Shown in pieces: positions 47,101 through 52,849 of a stretch of 52,849 nucleotides of DNA. The notes beneath the pieces were generated by a model. The model saw only the letters and a program-made list of their open reading frames with translations. It made no database searches and had not been told where the DNA came from. The stretch comes from Pelatocladus maniniholoensis HA4357-MV3 (GTDB taxonomy: Bacteria; Cyanobacteriota; Cyanobacteriia; Cyanobacteriales; Nostocaceae): the NCBI GenBank assembly GCA_019359115.1, contig JAHHHW010000104.1, positions 1 through 52,849 of the forward strand, in the 5' to 3' direction. Position 1 is the stretch's first letter, and the number at the start of each line of letters is the position of its first letter. The position numbers and the translations under genes are program-made.

Positions 47101-50100
47101 TGGTCAGTTGGCATTAAGTGTAGTGGAACGCTTCAGTGCTTTAGAACTTAAGACAAGTGTATTTTTTGTCGCAGGAGCATGTACGATTCATGGCAAAGTT
47201 CATGCTAGAGAAACTTTGCCACTTTTACAGGATGGTTACGCTAGTGGATTGGAAAACGGACATTTTGAATATGGTGGCTATGCTGCTATGCAGAAATGTC
47301 AATATTCATATTATATTGGTCAGGAACTGCCAAAACTTGAACGAGAAATGGCAACAGCTAGTATTGCTCTTGCTCAACTCAAGCAAGAAAACGCTTTAAA
47401 CTGGAATAAAATCTTTCAACAATCAGTTCTTAACTTAGTTGAACCTTGCGAAAATTGCTGTTTTTTGCTAGGTGAAATATACAACGAGGAGAAAGCATTA
47501 CCGCTTCTTGAGGAAGCTAATGATAGAACTGGACTCCACTACTTTTATCTCAACAAACTTATCCTTTGTTATTTATTTGGAGAGTATGAGCGAGCATCAG
47601 AAAATGCAGTTCAAGCCGAGCAGTATTTAGATGGAGTAAAAGCATTTCTTGCTGTGCCAGTTTTTCATTTCTACGATTCTCTGGTACAACTTGCAATATA
47701 TTTATCAGCCTCAGAATTACACAAAAAATATATCTTAAATAGTATAATTATTAATCAGCAGAAAATGCGAAAATGGGCAGATCATGCCCCGATGAATTTT
47801 CAGCATAAATATAACTTAGTAGAGGCGGAGAAAGCGCGGGTATTAGGGCAATATTGGCAAGCAATGGAATTTTATGATCGAGCCATTACTGGTGCTAAGG
47901 AGCAGGGATACATCCAAGAAGAAGCACTAGCAAACGAACTTGCAGCCAAGTTTTATTTTGAAAGTGGCAGAGAAAAGGTAGCTCAAACTTATCTAACTGA
48001 TGCTTACTATGGATATATTCATTGGGGAGCAACAGCAAAAATTAGAGATTTAGAAGCAATATATCCTCAAATTCTTTCACGAATCTCGGAGCGAAAAACC
48101 CAAAGTTTAGAAACGACAACTACAGATATTAGTGGAGATTTTGATTTAGCCGCAGTTACAAAAGCCTCACAAGCTCTTTCTGGCGAAATTATGCTAGACA
48201 AATTGCTGTCTAAATTAATGCATATTTTGATGGAAAATGCTGGTGCAGAAACCGGATTTTTAATCCTAGAAAAAGCAGGAAGTTTACTGATAGAAGCTTC
48301 AGGAGACTTTAGTGAAGATGAAATAATTGTACGGCAATCGACACCTGTACTTTCTTGTCAAGAACTACCAATATCTGTCATAAATTACGTCCATCGAACC
48401 CAAAAAGATGTCGTATTAAATGATGCGGCAATTGAGGGAATTTTTACACCCGATAGTTATATTATTAACCATAAACCAAAATCTGTATTGTGTACGTCAA
48501 TTGTCAATCAAGGTAAACTGATTGGAATTTTGTACTTAGAAAATAACTTGATTGCTGGAGCATTTACGCCAGAAAGATTAAAAGTTTTGCAACTTTTATC
48601 TTCTCAAGCAGCAATCTCAATTGAAAATGCGCGTCTTTATAATGATTTAGAAGAATATAATCGGACGCTGGAAGCAAAAGTAGAAAAGCGAACACTAGAG
48701 TTACAAGCCAAAAACTTACAACTACAACAAGAAATTAGCGATCGCCAACGAGCAGAAGAAACCGCAGCTGACGCCAATCGTGCTAAAAGCGAATTTCTCG
48801 CTAATATGAGCCATGAACTTCGTACCCCACTAAACGGTATTTTAGGTTACGCTCAAATTTTCCAGAAGAGTAAAAATTTAACAGAACAACAAATAAAGGG
48901 TGTAAATATTATTTATCAATGTGGTGAACACTTACTCACATTAATTAACGATATTTTAGACGTCTCCAAAATTGAAGCTCGGAAAATGGAACTTTATCCC
49001 AAAGAACTTCATTTACCAGAATTATTGGAGAGTATAGTCCAAATGTGCAGCATTCGTGCTAATCAAAAAGGAATTAATTTAATTTACAAAGAATTAACCC
49101 CTTTACCAATCATTGTTCGATCTGATGAAAAACGGTTGCGTCAAATTTTGATTAATTTACTTAGCAATGCCATCAAATTTACAGAAAAAGGTAGTATAAC
49201 TTTCCAAGTAGAGGTAATTAGTCAAGAGTCAGAGGATTTTAATCCAATAACAAATGACAAAATTCGATTTCAAGTTGAAGATACAGGAGTTGGCATTGCA
49301 TCGGAGCAATTAGAAGACATATTTTTGCCATTCAAGCAAGTGGGTGAAGATAGTCGTAAGATAGAAGGAACAGGATTAGGATTGGCAATTAGCCGTCAAC
49401 TAGTGCAGATGATGGGCGGTGAACTGAAGGTGAAGAGTACTTTAGGTAAAGGGAGTATTTTTTGGCTAGATTTAGATTTACCAGAGGCTAGTCAACTAAA
49501 CCATGCTCAGAACGCCGATGAGCGCAATATTATTAGCTTTGTTGGTTCTAAACGCAAAGTTTTAGTTGTCGATGATAAAGAAGCAAATCGCTCTGTTTTA
49601 GTTAATTTATTACAGCCTTTGGGATTTGAAATTCTAGAAGCAACAAATGGCTTAGATGCTTTGCACAAAGCACAGGAATTTAAGCCAGATGTGATTTTTA
49701 TGGACTTGGTGATGACTGTAATGGATGGCTTTGAAGCCACTCGTCGCTTGAGAAGTTTACCAGAACTGAAGGGAATAGTAATAATTGCCGTCTCAGCTAG
49801 CGTTTTTGAGTTTGATAAACAACAGAGTCGAGGAGTTGGTTGTAATGATTTTCTTGCCAAACCCATCCAAGTAGCAGAACTTTTAGAAAAATTACGCGTT
49901 CACTTGGGATTGGAATGGGTTTATGAAGAAGTCATCAATTGGCAATACCAAGAAGATATTAATCCAAAATTTAAAATCCAAAATTTAAAATTAATTGCTC
50001 CACCAGCACAAGAACTGGCTATTTTGCTAGATTTAGCAATGAGGGGTGATCTTAGAGGTATTACTCAAAAAGCCACAGAATTAGCGAAATTGGATCAACA

Positions 50101-50185
50101 ATTAATTCCTTTTGCCAGCCATTTGCGTCAACTTGCCAAAGGTTTTAAAGGGAAAAAAATTCTAGAATTTCTCAAAAAATTTTAA
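44171..50185 (+). CDS. Giant hybrid: Ser/Thr kinase-like - AAA ATPase - GAF - histidine kinase - receiver
   Basis: About 2004 aa from the ATG at 44171 (MSLSIADYNFIEVLYEDN); an in-frame TTG at 44132 is less likely. Order: protein-kinase-like domain (about 5-270), AAA_16 ATPase (P-loop GYSGIGKS, 337-344; Walker B LVLFLDDLQW), a long helical TPR-like region (about 620-1320), GAF (about 1330-1490), coiled coil, histidine kinase (H-box His1548 in SHELRTPLNGILGY, NLLSNAIKFT, DTGVGI, GTGLGLAI) and receiver (phospho-Asp1845). The kinase-like domain has HKN (127-129) where HRD is expected, and DFS for DFG, so the Ser/Thr kinase may be inactive. Ligand unknown. Followed by a second hybrid kinase after 14 bp. 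Confidence 0.93.
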   Translation: MSLSIADYNFIEVLYEDNITWVYRALKESEQTSVMIKTLKSEYPTIEELARLRHEYKILQSLDIEGIVKPLALESYHNGLILIFSDFEGESLKKFISKKKFNISDFLRIGIQLSSILAQLHQNNIIHKNIKTHNILINPKTGQVKLIDFSISSCLSRENFTVINPSLVIREALFEGVNTLAYMSPEQTGRMNRSIDYRSDFYSLGITFYEILTGQLPFQVSDPLELVHCHIAKIPVPPHELNVNIPQAVSEIVMKLLAKTAEERYQNALGIKADLEECLRQLQTTNKIENFIIGQLDLYSQFLIPQKLYGRETEVNKLMGAFERVSLGASEMMLVSGYSGIGKSSLVNEVHKPIVRQRGYFISGKFDQFKRNIPYASLIQAFQDLMRQLLTETAEKIANWKTKILEAIGTNGQIIIDVIPEVEQIINPQPVVPQLGLTESQNRFNRVFQQFIHVFCQPEHPLVLFLDDLQWTDLASLKLIQILLSDPDSKYLLLIGAYRDNEVNPTHPLILTLEEIRKSGAVINNIVLQPLEIIHVNQLVSDTLRTQQKKSQPLAELVFNKTQGNPFFLTQLLKSLYQENLLLFNFTEGTWQWDIKLLQNVEITDNVVELMVNQIQKLSPTTQNILKLAACIGDKFTLDVLSIVNQKQFSETAKDLWEALQTGLVLPLDESYKIPLVINHQQNEQLTVAYKFLHDRVQQASYSLIPDYQKKETHLRIGQLLLKNTTLEERTENIFALVNQLNYGIELLTSESEKYELAELNLIAGQKAKAATAYESAIRYLKKGLGLLAAFSWHNQYKLTLKLYESAVETAYLNGDFEQMEKWTKIVLQQAKTPIDKMKVYEVKIQACMAQVKQLEAIKIGLQALELLGVNLPESPSSSQIQQTLSQTATNLAGKNIEDLIDLPLMMEVDKLAAIRMLTSMGSPTYQSAPALFPLVICEQVNLSIKNGNSPFSAYGYVCYGVILNGIVEDIESAYKFGQLALSVVERFSALELKTSVFFVAGACTIHGKVHARETLPLLQDGYASGLENGHFEYGGYAAMQKCQYSYYIGQELPKLEREMATASIALAQLKQENALNWNKIFQQSVLNLVEPCENCCFLLGEIYNEEKALPLLEEANDRTGLHYFYLNKLILCYLFGEYERASENAVQAEQYLDGVKAFLAVPVFHFYDSLVQLAIYLSASELHKKYILNSIIINQQKMRKWADHAPMNFQHKYNLVEAEKARVLGQYWQAMEFYDRAITGAKEQGYIQEEALANELAAKFYFESGREKVAQTYLTDAYYGYIHWGATAKIRDLEAIYPQILSRISERKTQSLETTTTDISGDFDLAAVTKASQALSGEIMLDKLLSKLMHILMENAGAETGFLILEKAGSLLIEASGDFSEDEIIVRQSTPVLSCQELPISVINYVHRTQKDVVLNDAAIEGIFTPDSYIINHKPKSVLCTSIVNQGKLIGILYLENNLIAGAFTPERLKVLQLLSSQAAISIENARLYNDLEEYNRTLEAKVEKRTLELQAKNLQLQQEISDRQRAEETAADANRAKSEFLANMSHELRTPLNGILGYAQIFQKSKNLTEQQIKGVNIIYQCGEHLLTLINDILDVSKIEARKMELYPKELHLPELLESIVQMCSIRANQKGINLIYKELTPLPIIVRSDEKRLRQILINLLSNAIKFTEKGSITFQVEVISQESEDFNPITNDKIRFQVEDTGVGIASEQLEDIFLPFKQVGEDSRKIEGTGLGLAISRQLVQMMGGELKVKSTLGKGSIFWLDLDLPEASQLNHAQNADERNIISFVGSKRKVLVVDDKEANRSVLVNLLQPLGFEILEATNGLDALHKAQEFKPDVIFMDLVMTVMDGFEATRRLRSLPELKGIVIIAVSASVFEFDKQQSRGVGCNDFLAKPIQVAELLEKLRVHLGLEWVYEEVINWQYQEDINPKFKIQNLKLIAPPAQELAILLDLAMRGDLRGITQKATELAKLDQQLIPFASHLRQLAKGFKGKKILEFLKKF

Positions 50186-50199
50186 TAAAAAGAGGATTT

Positions 50200-52605
50200 A
50201 TGAAAACTAATTTAAACCAAAAGGGTGTAATCCTAATTGTGGATGACACTCCCACCAACCTCGAAATACTATTTGATTTTTTAGGGGATTCTGGATTTAC
50301 GGTTTTAGTTGCAGAAGATGGGGAAAGCGCGATCGCCAGAGCAGAATATGCTCCACCCGATCTGATCCTGTTAGATATAATCATGCCCGGAATGGACGGT
50401 TTTGAAACATGCCGTTGTCTCAAAGCAAATGAATCAACAAAAGACATTCCGATCATTTTTATGACTGCGCTTTCCGACACAGTTGATAAAGTCAAAGGCT
50501 TAAATCTAGGTGCAGTTGATTACATCACCAAACCACTTCAGCACGAAGAGGTTTTAGCACGGATCGAACTACATCTAAAGTTGCAGAACTTGACAAAAGC
50601 ACTCCAAGAACAAAATCTGCATCTGGAAACAGAAATTTCCAAGCGTCTGCAAGTAGAGGAAGAACTGCGACACCATACAGCCGAATTAGCAGAATGGAAA
50701 AATCGCTGTGAAGCAGTCATTCAAGCAAGTGGTCAATTTATTTACGATTGGAACTCTGATACAGACGAGATTAGCTATGACGGTGACATAGAAAAGATAT
50801 TAGGTTACTCTCACTCAGAAATGTCAGGTGGTTTAAACCGCTTTTTAGAGTTAATTCATCCTGAAGATCGAAATTTATTTAATCAAGAAGTAAACCGTGT
50901 ACTCTCCACAAAAGAGCCATTTTATTTGGAATATCGTTTATGTCGAAAAAATGGTACTTGGATCACCGTTGAAGACAAAGGTTACTTCTTTTTAGATAGT
51001 AGGGGTAATCTGAATCGCATGGTTGGCTTTGTCGCTGATATTAGCGATCGCAAACAAGCAGAACAAAAAATCTGCGAACAAGCTGCTTTGCTTGACATCA
51101 CAACAGATGCAATTCTCTTACGAGATTGGGACAATACCATTTGTTTTTGGAATCAAGGCGCTGAACATTTGTACGGATGGAAGACTCAAGAAGCGATCGG
51201 TAAAAATGCGAATCAGCTTTTGTATAAACCAGAAACTGTTTCTCAACTCCAAAATGTTCGTAAAACTTTAGTTGAATCTGATGCATGGCAAGGTGAATTG
51301 CATCAGATTACTAAAGAAGGAAAAGCAATTATTGTTGCTAGTCGTTGGACTTTGATGCGTGATCAAGATGGACAACCAAAATCAATTTTGACAGTTAACA
51401 CCGACATTACAGAAAAAAAACTCCTCGAAAGTCAGTTTCTACGCGCCCAACGGTTAGAAAGCGTAGGGACACTGGCTGGTGGTATTGCCCACGATCTGAA
51501 TAATATACTGACTCCAATTTTGACAGCAGCCCAACTGCTGCAACTCAAACAACCCAACATCGATGAACGCAGTCAGCAGATGTTTAAGACCATAGAATCT
51601 AATGCCAAACGTGGGGCAGCTTTAGTCAAGCAGGTGTTGCATTTTACTCGTGGTGTTGAAGGTAAGCGAACAATTGTGCAAGTTGGTCATTTGTGTTCGG
51701 AGATTAAACCGATTGTCGAAGAAACATTTCCCAAATCCATTGAATTTTCTACAAATATCCCACCAGATCTTTGGGCTGTGATTGGAGACGCCACCAACCT
51801 GCATCAGGTGATTATGAATCTAGTAGTCAACGCCCGTGATGCTATGCCCAACGGCGGGACTTTGAGTATCTCTGCGGAAAATATATTCATTGATGAACAA
51901 TATGCCCGCATGAATATTGATGCTTGCGTTGGCCCCTATATTGCCATTACCGTTGCCGATACAGGCATTGGGATGCAAACAGAAATACTAGATAGAATGT
52001 TTGAGCCATTTTTCACAACAAAAGAGATTGGCAAAGGTACAGGCCTGGGTCTTTCCACCGTCAGAGGTATCATTAAAGGGCTTGGCGGTTTTGTGAATGT
52101 ATTTAGCACAGTAGGCAGAGGAACTAAATTTAAAGTCTTCCTCCCAGCAGTCGAAGCAACAGCAACACCGCTATCAGAAGACTTAGAACTGCTCAAAGGT
52201 AACGGAGAATTAGTTTTAGTTGTAGATGACGAAGCGAGAATTCTCGAAACTACCAAAATCTCTTTAGAAACCTACAACTACCAGGTGATGATAGCTAAAG
52301 ATGGCATTGAGGCGATCGCACTTTATGCCCAGTATCAAGATCAAATCAGCACTGTCTTAATGGATATGATGATGCCATCAATGGACGGTGTAACGACATC
52401 TCGCACTTTGCAAAAAATTGACCCCTTAGTCAAAATTATTGCCGTCAGTGGTTTAGCTGCTAACGAGAAATTAGCAGGAAACCCAGCAATCAAAGCATTT
52501 ATCGCAAAACCATACACGACTAAAGAACTGTTGCAAACTTTACATAGGATTCTGTATCAAGAAGCAATGAGTGTAGGACTGAAAAAAATTGGAAACATGC
52601 TATGA
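50200..52605 (+). CDS. Hybrid histidine kinase: receiver - PAS - PAS - kinase - receiver
   Basis: 801 aa, ATG at 50200 with AGAGGA upstream. REC (VILIVDDTPTNLEIL, phospho-Asp59 in LLDIIMPGMDG, KP at 111-112), coiled coil (about 128-170), PAS1 (about 170-285, PEDR..YRLCRKNGTWITVEDKG), PAS2 (about 290-405), histidine kinase with His431 in GGIAHDLNNILTPI, NLVVNARDAMP, DTGIGM and GTGLGLS, then a second REC (LVLVVDDEARI, phospho-Asp722). The AHDLNN H-box defines the HisKA subgroup of PAS-rich kinases. It begins 14 bp after the giant hybrid kinase and likely acts in the same phosphorelay, its N-terminal receiver being a natural acceptor from it. Confidence 0.94.
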   Translation: MKTNLNQKGVILIVDDTPTNLEILFDFLGDSGFTVLVAEDGESAIARAEYAPPDLILLDIIMPGMDGFETCRCLKANESTKDIPIIFMTALSDTVDKVKGLNLGAVDYITKPLQHEEVLARIELHLKLQNLTKALQEQNLHLETEISKRLQVEEELRHHTAELAEWKNRCEAVIQASGQFIYDWNSDTDEISYDGDIEKILGYSHSEMSGGLNRFLELIHPEDRNLFNQEVNRVLSTKEPFYLEYRLCRKNGTWITVEDKGYFFLDSRGNLNRMVGFVADISDRKQAEQKICEQAALLDITTDAILLRDWDNTICFWNQGAEHLYGWKTQEAIGKNANQLLYKPETVSQLQNVRKTLVESDAWQGELHQITKEGKAIIVASRWTLMRDQDGQPKSILTVNTDITEKKLLESQFLRAQRLESVGTLAGGIAHDLNNILTPILTAAQLLQLKQPNIDERSQQMFKTIESNAKRGAALVKQVLHFTRGVEGKRTIVQVGHLCSEIKPIVEETFPKSIEFSTNIPPDLWAVIGDATNLHQVIMNLVVNARDAMPNGGTLSISAENIFIDEQYARMNIDACVGPYIAITVADTGIGMQTEILDRMFEPFFTTKEIGKGTGLGLSTVRGIIKGLGGFVNVFSTVGRGTKFKVFLPAVEATATPLSEDLELLKGNGELVLVVDDEARILETTKISLETYNYQVMIAKDGIEAIALYAQYQDQISTVLMDMMMPSMDGVTTSRTLQKIDPLVKIIAVSGLAANEKLAGNPAIKAFIAKPYTTKELLQTLHRILYQEAMSVGLKKIGNML

Positions 52606-52637
52606 GATGAGAGAGCATCCAAATGTTCAAATCCGCC

Positions 52638-52679
52638 TGCGATTGAAATCGCAGTAGAGACGCGAAATTTCGCGTCTCT
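52638..52679. repeat. Two adjacent perfect palindromes
   Basis: TGCGATTGAAATCGCA (52638-52653) and immediately a 24-bp perfect palindrome (52656-52679) centred on AAATTT with arms AGAGACGCG/CGCGTCTCT. They follow the second hybrid kinase by 30 bp and could terminate its transcription, but a relative of the first lies at about 3257, so this is a dispersed repeat. Confidence 0.7.
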
Positions 52680-52792
52680 AACACCAAGCGTATTGGGATC
52701 ACTAACGAAAGATTAAAGTCAATTTTTGTAACTCCCCAGGTAGGACTGTAAGGATCATTCCATTGAGAGAAGAATTATGGTAGTGTTCACAC

Positions 52793-52849
52793 ATGAGTCC
52801 AGAAGAAAAAGATCGAAAAATCGAGAGGTTAGAACAAGAAAACCAAGCG
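52793..52849 (+). CDS. Start of a coiled-coil ORF, possibly IS66-type transposase (partial)
   Basis: ATG at 52793 followed by 18 open codons to the window edge: MSPEEKDRKIERLEQENQA. The heptad, Lys/Glu-rich opening resembles the N-terminal leucine-zipper part of IS66-family TnpC proteins. Too short to be sure; any coiled-coil protein could start this way. Confidence 0.35.
   Translation, partial: MSPEEKDRKIERLEQENQA

Overview
The window looks like chromosome from a filamentous, probably heterocyst-forming cyanobacterium of the Nostoc/Anabaena type. The DNA is AT-rich and full of HIP1 octamers (GCGATCGC). It carries phycobilin (pcyA) and chlorophyll (ycf54) genes, a DevBCA-type exporter, a urea ABC transporter, very large hybrid sensor kinases, and many intergenic heptamer tandem repeats and small palindromic elements typical of Nostocales. 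All assignments are from reading the sequence; no database search was run.

Layout. 0-1.4 kb: tail of an unknown gene and a seven-bladed WD40 protein. 1.7-12.9 kb: the urea transporter, with urtA (preceded by a probable NtcA-type promoter) separated from urtBCDE by about 5.8 kb. That interval holds a small membrane protein, a 63-bp tandem repeat and a 1455-aa NACHT-HEAT-metallophosphoesterase protein, and it is bracketed by two related palindromic repeats. 12.8-20.4 kb: housekeeping genes (AI-2E-family permease, Nudix, OB-fold lipoprotein, folD, crtE, a DUF212 protein, a SPOR-like protein, ycf54, a SnoaL-like protein, pdxJ). 20.7-31.9 kb: the tldD/pmbA peptidase pair, an SDR, an unusual ArsR-ClpN fusion, an exported repeat protein, pyrB, a CBS protein with a probable frameshift, and an amidase divergent from a TetR regulator with a clear palindrome between them. 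31.9-37 kb: a DUF3531 protein, a TPR protein, an EcfA-like ATPase and a patch of small accessory genes (decayed HepT, two Uma2 paralogues, a DUF4258/DUF2283 pair). 37.1-43.9 kb: pcyA, devBCA, a membrane-anchored unknown and a HAD phosphatase. 44.1-52.6 kb: two consecutive multidomain histidine kinases. The window ends at the first codons of a possible IS66-type ORF.

How the genes relate. UrtABCDE form one high-affinity urea uptake system, expected to respond to nitrogen through NtcA. FolD, PdxJ, PyrB and CrtE supply one-carbon units, B6, pyrimidine and isoprenoid precursors; Ycf54 and PcyA serve chlorophyll and bilin synthesis. DevBCA should form a tripartite exporter with an outer-membrane TolC-like partner. 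TldD and PmbA/TldE form a heteromeric peptidase.

The best candidate for an undescribed system is the NACHT-HEAT-phosphoesterase gene. It has 19 HEAT units, each exactly 93 bp, that differ only at a few positions, plus a C-terminal phosphoesterase of different codon character that looks fused on. Its order (NTPase, repeat sensor, catalytic domain last) is unlike most NLR-type proteins. The ArsR-ClpN fusion is the second item of note.
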